Numbered from the stretch's first letter, positions 27,071 through 39,499 are shown. The stretch: DNA of 64,000 bases from Chrysomallon squamiferum (GCA_012295275.1 CM022676.1:17307771-17371770), one strand, 5' to 3'. Notes: generated by a model not told the origin, from the sequence alone. Made by a program: numbers and translations.

Positions 27071-27375
27071 TATATGCTGTACTAGTAGTACTTTTACTTA
27101 TATCAGACCAGACATATTGAATTAGTAATCCATGTTGTCAAAGCTGTACATTTTTTTTGAGAATTTTCTCAAACGATGTATTATTTTTTATTTTTTATTT
27201 TTAAAGATAACACACTGCTTTATGAGAAATATCGAACAAAAACAATAATAAAATAACAAATACTAAGAAGAAATAAAAATAACAATGGTGTCTTCAATAT
27301 AATAATAATTATTATTCTATTAGTTGTAGTAGTAGCAGTTGCAGTAGCAGTAGTTGTAATAGTATCACCTAAATA

Positions 27376-27717
27376 CAGGTACCGGACCAATTATCAGGAC
27401 TCCTTGGGTCCTGAGGCGTTCCGAATTTCTGGATCTTCCGGTTTTCTCGTGCCAAGGGATTTAAATTCGTAAATATTTAGGCATAAACATTTTACAATTT
27501 AAAAAAAAAAAGGAAGAAAATTGACGACACACAACTGTGGCGACTCGACACGTAAACAATGCGGCGAGTGAATGAACAACACGCGGCTTGAAAGAGTAGT
27601 ACCAGTCTCGTGAGGACAAAACCCGCGCGCGCAAAGTATGAAAATTACGTCGGGGAAAAGTTATGGTTTTCCGGTCTTTCGGTATTTCAGGACGCCGGAT
27701 AATTGGTCCGGTATCTG
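27376..27717. mobile_element. pogo/Tigger-type MITE, 342 bp, with TA target duplication
   Basis: Both ends start with CAG and carry a 22-bp terminal inverted repeat with two mismatches; its core TACCGGACCAATTATC is perfect in both. The flanks are TA on each side (27374-27375 and 27718-27719). CAG termini and TA targets are typical of pogo-like Tc1/mariner elements. No transposase frame is present, so it is non-autonomous. Confidence 0.85.
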
Positions 27718-27816
27718 TAGAGATCAGTGTATCGTTTATAGTTTATGCTGTATCTGATTACTTCGTTTTACTTTATATCATTTTGTTTATTTATTTATTT
27801 ATTTACTTATTTATAG

Positions 27817-27896
27817 ATCCCTGATCTCTGTGATCAATAGTAGAGTTAAAAAAAAATTACTCCTTTCTAAGAAATTATCGATCAGAAATTTTTCAG
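27817..27896 (+). other. Candidate non-coding 5' exon of the BTB gene
   Basis: An 80-nt segment between an acceptor-like TTATTTATAG and a strong donor CAG/GTAAGTATC. It begins ATCCCTGATCTCTGTGATCA. Related segments follow acceptor-like sites at 29341 and 29822, which suggests tandem copies of one untranslated exon. Confidence 0.35.
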
Positions 27897-28539
27897 GTAA
27901 GTATCTGTTTTGAAACTACAATTTATTTTATATTGTGTTAATTTAATTTAATATTATTTAATTTAATTTATTATTATTATTACTATTATTATTATTGATA
28001 TACTGCTATTGATATACATATAATAAACAGTATCACAGCGTGAGGTTTTCAAAGATATCGTACGTGCCAATAGAAGATTTGAAAATATTATCTCATATAA
28101 TAGTATTATTTTCTATTTACGAGTTTGTTAGTTTGTTATATTTATTGGACATATTTGGGTTGTCTGCATCTTCTTCCTTGAAATAATGACAAATGTAAAT
28201 ATTTTCATATTTTCAAGGGTTTATTTCTACACTTTTGGGCAGAGAGTTTGTTAACAATGAATTTGTCAGATCGTTGTAAATAACACCCGAGTATACCTTT
28301 GTGTTTCTCATATAGCAGTGACACGCTATTTGTATCTGACCTACATTACAAACAAACGTCACGTATTAGCTTAACTTGATATACTGGTCATGCAAGCATC
28401 GTCAGAGAAATAAAATATCTACACTTATATTTAGTGCACTGTAAAATTTATTTCTTCTTCTTATTGTTGTTGTTCTCTTGTTTATATTACTATTATTAGT
28501 AGTATTATTATTATTATTATACAGATTTAACAACTTACC

Positions 28540-29170
28540 TATAAACAATGCAATCTAATAGTACTTGATCTAATCAACTGTTGTAATCAATTTCAAAAAC
28601 AATTATGTAAGATGAGTATACATATATCTCATAGCACGATTTCTTTATTTTATTCTGACATTGAAACCTAACAACGTGACACTTGATCAGTGTCGTGTGG
28701 AGGTCTGGTGAAGCCCGGGGCCAACTCCTTGATTGTAATTCCCAAAGATTCAAGTACAAGGCCTAGCACTGAGGAATAGTATGAGAAAGGAAGATATTTT
28801 GAATATGTAAACACAGATGAAACATAAAATAAACACTTTATTCGATTTAAATTTAAATCTGGATGCTCGGTACCAGAGCCCCTTCGGCCCTCACCTCTGC
28901 ACGCCACTGCACTTGATGACGTGTAAAATATCTGACGTCACTCGCGTGTTTATCAGTGGAGGATTTTGAGAACCAAAAGTACACAAAGCAGAAATAAAAC
29001 AAGTCGGCCATATTGAAAGTCTATGATATTTTTATTTTATTATGTTTTAACGATTCCAGTGTCCTTAATTTATTACTAAATATATCAGAGTTTGTTCTCT
29101 AACAAATAGATTATTTAAGTTTTTAAACTGAAATTAAACTAGGTTACGTGTATCCTGACTTTAGTATGCT
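28540..29170 (+). promoter_or_regulatory. Promoter-like module, copy 3, split by a MITE
   Basis: Third copy of the module: TGACGTCA at 28933-28940 and GTCGGCCATATTG at about 29003-29015. It is interrupted by the hAT-type element at 28688-28909. It is the copy closest to the BTB gene start. Confidence 0.45.
28688..28909. mobile_element. hAT-type MITE, 222 bp, with 8-bp target duplication
   Basis: The ends read CAGTGTCGTGTGGAGGT and, inverted, CAGTGGCGTGCAGAGGT. The exact 8-bp duplication CACTTGAT sits at 28680-28687 and 28910-28917. The other two copies of the host module lack the insert, so the empty site is visible within the window. No transposase is encoded. Confidence 0.93.
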
Positions 29171-29340
29171 GTTATTATTATTGTTAATAGTAGTAGTAGT
29201 AGTAGCAGTAGTAACATCTTTACTTCTGTTTCTGTTACTACCCTAGTAGAGGCATTATTTCTTATTGATATATTTCGCTATTTATTGCTTACTTTATTTC
29301 ATTTTGTTTTATTTTATTTTAATTTTTCATTTATTCTTAG

Positions 29341-29440
29341 ATTGGTGATTGCGGTGATCTACAGCAGTTGAGTCGACAGAGAGAAAATAGTCGCTTAAAT
29401 AAATTGTCCATCAGCAAGTTTAAATTAGAACGTATTTTAA
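29341..29440 (+). other. Candidate non-coding exon, related copy
   Basis: Acceptor-like TTATTCTTAG followed by ATTGGTGATTGCGGTGATC, similar to the 27817 exon. No clear donor. Confidence 0.25.
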
Positions 29441-29821
29441 ATTGTTTTCTATTTCAAAAATATCGCATCCTGCTATTCTTTTTTTCTTTATTAATATTTT
29501 TTGTTCTTTAGTGTTTCTTTTTAGATCTGTCACTGAGTGATAATTTGGCTGACTTTTCGAGAAGTAAATTGTTATAAATGACCACAAGTACATTGCGATA
29601 TGAAAACCGTTTCTCTCACAGTGAAATATTTCTTACCTGACTGACCACACACCTCTGTTTATAATAATAATGATAATAATAATAATTCTTTGTGTCTTCG
29701 TAATCAGCATAGTAATCATTACCATAACCATAAGGTTTTTCTTTTTTATCCTTTATCTATCCGATGTTTTTCTTTCTTTCCTTATCTTTTATTTATTTAT
29801 TTATTGATTTATTTATTTTTA

Positions 29822-29890
29822 GATCTCTGATCTCAGTGTTCAGTAGTAGAGGCGTTAAACAAAAAGTAGTCGGATTTTAGAAATTATTTT
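29822..29890 (+). other. Candidate non-coding exon, second related copy
   Basis: Acceptor-like TTATTTTTAG followed by ATCTCTGATCTCAGTGTTCA; the nearest such segment to the BTB start. No clear donor. Confidence 0.25.
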
Positions 29891-29991
29891 GATTAATTTT
29901 TTATATAAAAAGTGTTTGTTTCGGTTTTGCAATATGTCCATGTACAGGTCATATGTACAAGGAAATATTTGTAAATTATATTTAGTATGAC

Positions 29992-29995
<4 letters not shown>

Positions 29996-30032
<37 letters not shown>
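29996..30032. repeat. (TTA)n microsatellite before BTB exon 1
   Basis: Ends about 15 bases before the acceptor-like CCTCTGTTTCTAG at 30036-30048. Confidence 0.95.
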
Positions 30033-30055
30033 CATCCTCTGTTTCTAGTGAAAAC

Positions 30056-31566
30056 ATGGCCACCTCAACTGCAGTCTCAAGTTGGCAGACAGGGAAGAAT
30101 CTGATAAAATGCATTGAGCACGTTTTTCTTACAAAAACTCACACGGACGTCAGATTTTTAGTTGGGGAACATCAATCTGCTGTCGATGCTCACCGATTCA
30201 TACTCATTATTCGAAGCGAAGTTTTCAGTCAGATGTTGACTGGAGAACTTCGCGAAAAATCAGATAGTGTGATATCTGATGTGAAGGCAGAGACCTTCTC
30301 AGAGTTTTTAAAGTATGTTAAAACACACACACACACACACACACACAGATACACACAGGCATAGAAACACACGTACGAACCCACTGAGGAAGAGAGACAT
30401 ACATACAGACAAAAACGTTGATAACAATACAGTTTTTGTTAGTAATCTAATTATTTTCTAATTAATTAATCTCACATGATTATCTCTCGTTTTAAAGTCT
30501 TACTCTATTTTTTTTACACAGATATCTTTACACGGATGACGTCTTCCTAACAGGCGACAACGTCACCAGTATGCTGTATCTATCGAGGAAGTACATCGTC
30601 ACGACACTGGAAGATCAGTACGTACGCTATTTGGAGTCGTCGTTGTCGTCACCGAATGCGTGCGTCGTGCTGGAACAAGCTCACCTGTTTGATGAACTTG
30701 ATCTAAGGAAAAAAACTCTGGACTTCATTTTGAAAAATGGCGACGAAGTTTTGAAGTCAGATGAAGTCACCGATCTTTGTCACGAATGTCTGGTTGAGAT
30801 CGTACGATCAGACGAACTGACAGCAGACGAGAAAAATGTTTTTGAAGCCGCTGTGAAGTGGGCTGACAGCGCGTGCAGGAAGCAAGGAAGAGAGACGAAT
30901 GAAAAAAACATGCGCTAAGCACTGGGAGAGGTCGTGAAGCACGTGCGTTATCCATTACTCGATCAGACGTATTTTCTAAAACACGTGACACCTACTCACA
31001 TACTCACTGAGACAGAAGAACTCAAGATTTCGAAACACTGGGTGAGCAGTGATGAAGATGTTTCACCTTTTAACTCAAACAAGAAGACTGCACTGAAAAC
31101 ACAGATTAAAATAAACAGGTTTGATGACGATGATTACTACTGGACATATTCTAGTGAAGAAGATGAAGCCATTACTTTCTCTGTCAACAAAAACGCTTTA
31201 CTTCGCGGATTTCAGTTGTACGGTGAACGTGAACCACGAAACTACGACGTCAGCGCCTTCGTCACGGACACAAGAACAGACGAAATACTGTACGGGTCTA
31301 CACTGACACAGAGATATGAACACGTGTCTGACGTGTATGACGTCGTGTTCAGACGTCCAGTGAAGATTACGAAAGACACTGAGTACAGCTTGTTTGTTAA
31401 TTTTAAGGGAGACTACTCATTATATGGAGTTGGAGGTGAATCAGAAATTGTTGTAGACTCTTTTGTTTGTAGATTTTCTGAGTCACACAAATCTAAACAC
31501 AGTGACAGACACCTTAGTACATGGGTGACACACGGACAAATACCTGCTTTGTTATTTTTAGTGTAA
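30056..31566 (+). pseudogene. BTB-BACK-PHR protein gene (BTBD1/2/3/6-like) with one in-frame stop
   Basis: Exon 1 (30056-30312) starts at an ATG in good context (AACATGG) seven bases after an acceptor. Exon 2 (30522-31566) joins it exactly in phase 2 (donor GTATGT, acceptor TTTACACAG). The product would be about 433 residues. It has a BTB/POZ domain (~15-120: DVRFLVG, AHRFILIIRSEVF, FSEFLKYLYTDDV), a BACK domain (~125-220) and a C-terminal PHR beta-sandwich (~265-430, ending ALLFLV). Proteins of this family usually recruit substrates to Cullin-3. Codon 218 is TAA (30916-30918) at the end of BACK, and the frame continues undamaged on both sides. It is either a young pseudogene, a null allele, a sequencing error or a readthrough site. 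Confidence 0.88.
30323..30347. repeat. (AC)n microsatellite in the BTB intron
   Basis: Begins about ten bases after the donor. Confidence 0.95.
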
Positions 31567-31950
31567 AAAACAACATCTTTCAAACACAGTCACTTTTAGT
31601 CATCACTCGCGAAATATTTTTGTTTATTTATTTATTTATTGATTTATTTATTGATTTGTTGATTTATTTATTGATTGATTTGTTTACGTTTTTCTGATGA
31701 GGTCAGACAGCAGTGATGACTTCGTAGACCTTTGATTCGATTTGAAATTTTACAGTGGACTGATTTCTGTCAAACAGATACTTGTAAAATGTACAATGAT
31801 ATCTCACTGATTTATTATGTATTTATTTAATTGTGTATAATTTATTTATTTAAATATTTCTAATGTTTTTTGTTTGTATATGAAACGTAATATTATTAAA
31901 TATTTCTTGCTTCATTTGTACTTTTTTATTTTGGTTTAAAATGTGTATAA

Positions 31951-31980
31951 AATAAAATGTACCTAAATTATATAAATAAA
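31951..31980 (+). terminator. Poly(A) signals of the BTB gene
   Basis: AATAAA at 31951-31956 and again at 31975-31980, about 0.4 kb after the stop, in AT-rich 3' UTR-like DNA. Confidence 0.5.
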
Positions 31981-32316
31981 AGAACTGTTATTTGATTTAT
32001 TTATCCATTTTCTTTTATTCAGATTTATATTAAATATGTAAGTAAATTAGATTATGTTTCGAATTTACTGTTTGTTTGTTTATGTATATAAACAAAATGC
32101 AAATAGATTTGTTTTTGTATCATAAATTTTTACTTCGTTTATTTTTGTATTTAATTTGTATTTAGAATGTAAACAGAAAAATTATATAGACATGAAAATC
32201 AAGTTTTATTATTTAGTTTCTGTAATATTTTTCTTTTCTGCATACAGCGTGTAATAGATAAAGATGTGGTGAGACAGGATTCCAGAGCAGATCATGTAAT
32301 TGTACTTGATGTGTGT

Positions 32317-32421
<105 letters not shown>

Positions 32422-33049
32422 GTAAAATAAAGAAAAAATATACTTGATAAAAGAGTTATGAAAATAGAGAGAAATTCCCAGGCTAACTTTAATATATTAT
32501 CAACAACACTTTGGAAAATCCGTATCTCTCTACCTCGGATATCTGGTGTAAATTCCAGAATAAAGTAAGAGCATTTCTTTAAAAAATGCCAACAGTTAGC
32601 ACGTAATTAGACTACCGCGTGCACAAGATGAAATGATCGTACTTTGTGAAATCTTAATAAACAATGATTCCATTCTTCTTGTAATCACTATACGCGGTAT
32701 CCTCCCAACAGTCATCTGGTCAGTAGTCATACAATTTTGAAAGCAGTCAAGCAGTAAGTAAGCTGGGCACACCTGTGTGGAGACTGATCAACTAGTCTTG
32801 GCCGGGTCTCACTGCTAACTGTTCTAATCACAACTCTGGTGGGAAGCATGTGTTCAAGGTTACTCCAATTACATGTAAAGGACCTTGAAGGAGACGTTTT
32901 GATATAACAATGAAATATATATACCATATTTTCATCAACGAAAGAAAGTACAGAAGGAATCTATATTCACTATGATGGGTCCCAAACCTATCTACAGGTT
33001 TTTATTTATTTCTCCTTCCAAGTCAAGTTGAAAAACGCTAAAACATACC

Positions 33050-33135
33050 CTCGCTCAAGAACGATCTCGCGGCTCCCAGAGAAAAGTCTGGCGACCCCTC
33101 TGGAGGTCATGACCCTCAGGTTGAAAACCTATCCC
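33050..33135 (-). mobile_element. hAT-like end fragment
   Basis: On the minus strand it reads GGTTTTCAACCTGAGGGTC, resembling the start of hAT-type non-autonomous elements. It is shared with 62970-63065 in the right arm, so it predates the duplication. No second end or target duplication was found. Confidence 0.35.
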
Positions 33136-34630
33136 CTTCACGCAGCTAAATGAACAAGAACATTATTAGTGTATCACTCATTTAAATTAAGTGTCTAAAG
33201 CAGAGGTCTAAATAAATATGTATGAAGCACATATGCTTTCTTTTATTGAATTCCTCGCAAAGCGACCTAAAAACGACAAAGTATCGAACTTTCCAATGCC
33301 ACACTATTATCACAAACATATAATTATACATCAAAATATATACATCGATGTTTTGTTTCTAATAGAAAAGGGTCGTTAGCAAGTTACTGTATACACAACA
33401 TGTTCAGGCAATTATGCCATTTATCGTGTGAATCTCAGTAAAATTAATTTGTAATCAAGTTTAGAAGAACTGTGTTTATTGTCAAACTTTAATCAGAACA
33501 GTAAACAATACATTTGACAGAAATAACGAAAGTCCGCTGACTGGTCGCAGAATGTGACAAGGAGATCATCGGACAAAATGGAGGGAAAATGTATCGATAT
33601 TCAACTTTCAGGTAATCTGTTTCAAATAACCGCGGGTTAATATTAGGTCGAGTCGATCCCTCACTTAGACCCTGGCAATACAATTTGAAATATGAAGACA
33701 GGAAATATTTGACATTATAAAACATAGTGACAATTACCAACAGTTGTACGAAACTGATATTTTGGCAAAGAGAAACGACCGATAAATTAAAAACCAAACT
33801 TTCTTATACTGATATTCTTAAAATGATAAAACAAATTAAATCTGTCGCTGCTTCTATCGATAGCAGATTTTGCAACTGATATTAAAGATGGAGGCCATGA
33901 CAGACAACTTTATTTTGTAGAGAAACACAAAAAAAAAAAAAAAAAAAATGTAGAAGAAAAAAAACACAGTCGTCGATGACTGACTGTTTCTTAGATGACA
34001 CTTGATAGACCCTTCACAATAACATTAGAAATAAAATATATTTCGTGTCATTTTAACTTGTACAAGCCTGCGCTCTGTTTAAAACTGTAGCTATGATTGG
34101 TCCCAAATGAATCAGAGTCCATTGTATACATACACACATACACAAAATACAGAGACACACACACACACACTCACACACACAAACACATTTCAATACGCAT
34201 TATCTCTGTCTAGCACACAAATACATTGATTCAAACGTTCTCAAAGATATATATATGTTCAAACACAAACATATCTAAATGTCATTAATAAACACACACA
34301 CATACACATACACAAACGCACACACATATATACACATATATATCAATATCTCTCTACCTATCTGTCTGTATATATACCACATTCCCACACAAACAAATAA
34401 AACATCATATATATGTGTGTGTGTGTGTGTATGTATATACAGACAGAGAGAAAAGAGAGAGACTTTGTAGTGACAATGTTTCTAGTAGTGGAACATTAAC
34501 AATCAGTTGTTACATATATTTATGTACTAATCTACAATGTCACATACAAGTTTGTGAACCTTAAGATCATAATGTGATGATTTTTATATAACTTTGAAAT
34601 TTATTAGTATTATTATTACTACTACTACTA

Positions 34631-34631
<1 letters not shown>

Positions 34632-34714
<83 letters not shown>

Positions 34715-34716
34715 TT
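34632..34716. repeat. (TTA)n microsatellite
   Basis: Nearly pure trinucleotide run; the partner at 60852-60888 is shorter. Confidence 0.96.
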
Positions 34717-35524
34717 ATATTTCTGTCCTTTTTATTAAAATGATTTTACTTTTAATCTGTTTTACATTTTATAGAAATATTATGCAGTAACTGAGGATAA
34801 TATGTAAGTAAATCTATCAATTCTGTTAGTATATTATCAGATTTAAATTTAAATCAGCTTCTTCGACAAGCATATTTTCTACAGAAACGCTTCTGATAAA
34901 GAAATAAATTATAAGAAGATGAAAGGCGCACTGTGTATTTGTGTATGTTGGTGTGTCTTTGTATGTATCAGTTTGTGTTTGTGTGTCTGTGTGTCATTGT
35001 GTGCGAGCGTGTTACTGCTAAAACAAAACAAACACGTTACAAAATATAATTACTCTTATTTTATTTTATTAGTTGATGTCTTACTTATCTCTCTTTCTTA
35101 ACGTTACACAACGTTTATACTATTCACCTTTATTTGAAATGTTAAATCATGAGTGGGTGTGTAATTGAGCTTGTTTGTGGCAAACAGCTGTTAGTGTGGG
35201 TGTTTATAGATATGTGTTTTTGTGTATTTACAGTATTTATGTGTATGAATATACAATCAGTGGATATGTGCGTGTGTATGTACGAACATGTGTGTGTTTG
35301 AGTCAGTGTATATGTATGTATGTGTGTGAAAGACAGTGTACATATGTTTATGTATTTATATATGTAAAAGATAATGTATATGCTTATATGAATGTATGTG
35401 AAGGATAGAATACATGTTTATATGTAAGAATATGTGTGTGAAACATTGTGTACATGTATGTATATGACACATTATTGTCATGCGTTATAAAGTGAAACAG
35501 GAGGGGTGTTTGTGTGTATGTGTT

Positions 35525-35638
<114 letters not shown>

Positions 35639-35699
35639 CGGAAATAAAGCATCTGTGTGTAAAAAATTGTGTTCTGGGAGCTTTAATCATCTTGTGTAT

Positions 35700-35752
35700 T
35701 TATTATTATTATTATTATTATGATTATTATTATTATTATTATTATTATTATT
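35700..35752. repeat. (TTA)n microsatellite
   Basis: Its right-arm partner (59761-59838) is longer. Confidence 0.95.
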
Positions 35753-35859
35753 TCATAAACTTTGATGTTGTAACAGAAAATAATGATTTTTGGAGGGGCT
35801 TTATCAGTAAGAACAGGAAAAATTTCAGGTTGAAATGAGACGAAAAATGAAGAACAAAA

Positions 35860-36200
35860 ATTTCATTTTCTGGCCATGTTCCCGCAGCCATCTTTTTGTA
35901 CAACGATATCGTTAATATGTTCACAGGATGTTCGTGAACTCGAAGTGTCTTGATGAATGTTATTAACAAACACTTGTTAACATCGTCGTTTATTAAAAGT
36001 AAGTCGTAACCAAGCGTGATACGCACCGCGCATTCTGCGTACGACGTAAAAATCACGTGCTAATTATCACTAACATCATCCGCTAATGATTATAGTTCCT
36101 GTCTGTGACATTTTGGTGCGTGTTTTGAACCTTCTACTTGGATTTGTCACCCATGTTTAATTTGTATGTGACTATTAGTCCACCAGGCAGGTCGAAATTT
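35860..36200 (+). promoter_or_regulatory. Conserved GC-richer core shared by both arms
   Basis: Nearly collinear with 59340-59660 inverted. Holds GCAGCCATCTTTTT (YY1-like), CACCGCGCATTCTGCGTACG and TACGACGTAAAAATCACGTG. It is the best-conserved CpG-bearing stretch of the arms and looks promoter-like. No gene is visible beside it. Confidence 0.35.
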
Positions 36201-36457
36201 ATGAACTGATTCCGTGTTGATATCGGTAAAATAGTATAAATTTTGACCAAAGAATAAATTTAGTTATCAAAATTAAGCACTGCACAAAAAGAACATCGCA
36301 TGAGTAGTAAACAAAATAACGACACAGTGATTCTCTTTATTACGACAGACTTCAAACGACATCGTAACGACCAGTAAACGACTTTTGTTTAACTAAGTCG
36401 TAATGGTAACGTCTTCGGGGACGTGGCCATGAATTATAATGTATAACCGTATATAAT

Positions 36458-36458
36458 G

Positions 36459-36512
<54 letters not shown>
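36458..36512. repeat. (AAT)n microsatellite
   Basis: Perfect run; partner at 58995-59075. Confidence 0.96.
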
Positions 36513-36515
<3 letters not shown>

Positions 36516-37019
36516 TAAACACACACACACACATACACACACTCACACACACATATAATCGTTTTAGGTTAAGCAACCAATATTGTGTCTAAAATACGAA
36601 TTCAAAAAATGGAGAGGTTAAACACTAATACTAAACTTCACCATACAACTTATTATTAGGAAGACAATGGACACATTATGTTCCTGTTCTGTCTGTCTGT
36701 CTGTCTCTCTCTCTAGTTTTCTATGTACAAGAGAGCTGAACTTGGTAGTCTTCACAGCTGGTATAATAATGACCATTTTATGTACTCTCCTGTCTGTGGG
36801 ATGGTTCATATCAATGATCCTTTGCTGCTAACAGGAAAGAGTAGCCCATGAAGCAAAATGTTTATATTGGTTCAAGTCAAGTTGTGGGTGAAAACAATTA
36901 TTTCTTCTAATGTTGTCTTTATGTGACAAAAATTCTTAAAACATTTGAGAAAAATATAATTTCTTTGAAAAAAGAAAAAGAAAGTAAAATTAAAACAACT
37001 AATTTTATAAATAAAGATG

Positions 37020-37490
37020 GACTGTCACCTAAGTCTAGAATTAAGTAGACTGTGTATTATTATTAATAAACTGTCGGCTAAATCTAGTATTTATTTAAAA
37101 ATTAAGAAGACTGTGTACAAAGATAAACTGTCAGCTAAATCTAGTATTTATGTAAAACTAAGTAGACTGTGTACACAAATAAACTGTCAGCTAAATCTAG
37201 TATTTATGTAAAAATTAAGAAGACTGTGTACACAAATAAACTGTCAGCTAAATCTAGTATTTATGTAAAAATTAAGAAGATTTGTGTAAAAATTAAGAAA
37301 GTACAAAGATAAACTGTCAGCTAAATCTAGTATTTATGTAAAAATTAAGAAGATTGTGTACAAAGATAAACTGTCAGCTAAATCTCTTATTTATGTAAAA
37401 ATTAAGAAGACAGAGTACAAAGAAAAACTCTCAGTTAAATCTAGTATTTATGTAAACATGAAGAAGACTGTGTACAAAGATAACACTGAG
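37020..37490. repeat. Tandem array of about 57-60 bp units
   Basis: Seven to eight copies of a unit containing CTGTCAGCTAAATCTAGTAT and AAATTAAGAAGACTGTGTAC. The matching part of the right arm lacks it. Confidence 0.95.
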
Positions 37491-37848
37491 ATTCAGTTAG
37501 AAATTTACTTGACATGGCTGTTTCTTGGTTTGTTGAGATCTTAAAAATATATAAAACTTTCTTTTAACTGTGGTAAAATGGTTATTGAAATGCAGCGTAA
37601 GTTTGTTGGTGTTGTTGTTTTCTTTGGGGGTTTTGTGTGTGTGTGTATGCATGTGAGTGTGTGAGTGTGTGTATATGAGTGTGTTTATTAATATATAATT
37701 ATAATGACGGATATTAAACAAGCGTTGCTAACAACCTAATTTTATTTATTTATTTAAGTATTATTATTATTGTTATTGTTGTTATTAATATTAATATTAT
37801 TATTATTATCAATACTATTATTATTATTATTATTATTATTAAAATTAA

Positions 37849-37851
<3 letters not shown>

Positions 37852-37879
<28 letters not shown>

Positions 37880-37880
37880 T
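37852..37880. repeat. (AGT)n microsatellite
   Basis: Short perfect run. Confidence 0.95.
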
Positions 37881-37969
37881 ATGATTTTCTTTATACTGTT
37901 CACTTTGTTATTTACAAATTAAGACCACTTATTAAAATTTGGCTTTAAAGTATGTTATAATTATTTTAT

Positions 37970-39125
37970 TTTATTGTTCACGTAGGAAACACGTTTTAAT
38001 TTATAAACAGAGTAAATCGTCGCTTAATACATGGATGATTACACTACATCATTTCCAATGGAAATGGGGAAAACCCTGTACAAAAATAACTGTCCAATCA
38101 AAATATTTGATTTGATCGGTGACATTCGGGCATTTCAAGTACCTATAAATAACATTAACATAATAATATGTTGTTCTACTAACCATCAACGATTTAGTAA
38201 ACAACTAATATTGAAGCTTATTAATTCAGTACTATCCTTTCCTTAGCAATTCCACAATTAATCATACTAAATCAAATACCACCTGTATACATTCCAGCTT
38301 GCGTCTATTTTTAGATGACACGGCAATCAGTAGCTTCGCCCACTTGGCTGAATTCTTATAACAACTCGCCACTTTTAGACAACATCTGGTAGATAAAGAG
38401 CTCAAGTTTAAATGTTAGTCATTGAAGCTTCATAACAGAATAGTTACAAACAAAACATTGTTGTTACAGTAAATGCAAAAGTGATTAACGCCTACTAAAA
38501 CCCGAGAAAACACCGATATGTTTTATTGGTTTCGGTAAAGGATTTCCCAAACATGCACAAGATGGAGAAAAATGTCAGCGCTGAGAACAGAACTGTGGAT
38601 GTAAGTACTTCAGTACTGACAGTGGTACGAAGAATGTTTATATCACATCAAGTGCGGAGCTCAGGAGGATCTACAGTTTTTATTTATAATAAAAGTAAAG
38701 GGTGTGTCGGGGATTACGTTTTGACATGTCTGGTGTCTGGACAGTACCAACAGCCGTTTTTAATCCTACACAGTTATGAACCAATATACATGAGTCATTC
38801 CACCGAATTTAATTATGTGTATTTAGTAAAACAATAACAATAGCAATAATAACAACAACGTTTACAAGTTTACCGCTTTTTTTTTTTTTTTTTTTTTTTT
38901 TTGTGGCTATCTTTTTTGTTTATTTATTTATTTTTATTTATTAATCACGAAGAGATTAAATCAACAGGTAGATAAAATTTAACTAAGAAAGAAACAGATC
39001 AGTTGATTTTCAGTTTCTATATCACTTCTTTGCAAAATAAAAAAATGTTTTCCAAATATTTCTTGTACTAAATCATAAATATTTTATATCATTTCATAAT
39101 ATATTATGGCTACAGTATGATAAAA
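37970..39125. other. Left-arm-only segment of about 1.15 kb
   Basis: The sequence on either side is continuous in the right arm (about 58270-58310), so this is an insertion here or a deletion there. It contains a 103-codon plus-strand frame at 38526-38837 that I cannot assign and a poly(T) run at 38878-38902. No inverted ends or clear target duplication were found. Confidence 0.6.
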
Positions 39126-39499
39126 TAATAAAAAATTATTTACATGTTTAGTAATAGTAAATCTAGATCAGTTAGCATTGATACCTACAATTTGTGTTAA
39201 CAAATTAAAATCAAACTGCAGTTTTAAACTATCTGATGCTAAGACAACTGAAACAATGTTTGTTTTTTAAAAGGTCTGTTTGGAAGGTGGATAGAAGCTT
39301 GTAAAAGTGATTCCTGAGAGCAAAGTCTACGCTTGAGGAACTACTCAAAGCTCTGTTGATCTGTACCAAACCAAACCACAGTGTCCTGAGACTTTGAAAT
39401 AGCCACATATGTAATGAGACAAAGTCTAAAACACACATCACAATTCAGGTTTGCTTCGATGCAAATACAGAAGGAAAGTCTGTCTGTTCTCTGATATAA

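Noticed and set aside
38526-38837. 103-codon frame as a gene
   Set aside because: No recognisable domain, no intron or signal evidence, and present in only one arm; described as part of the insertion only.
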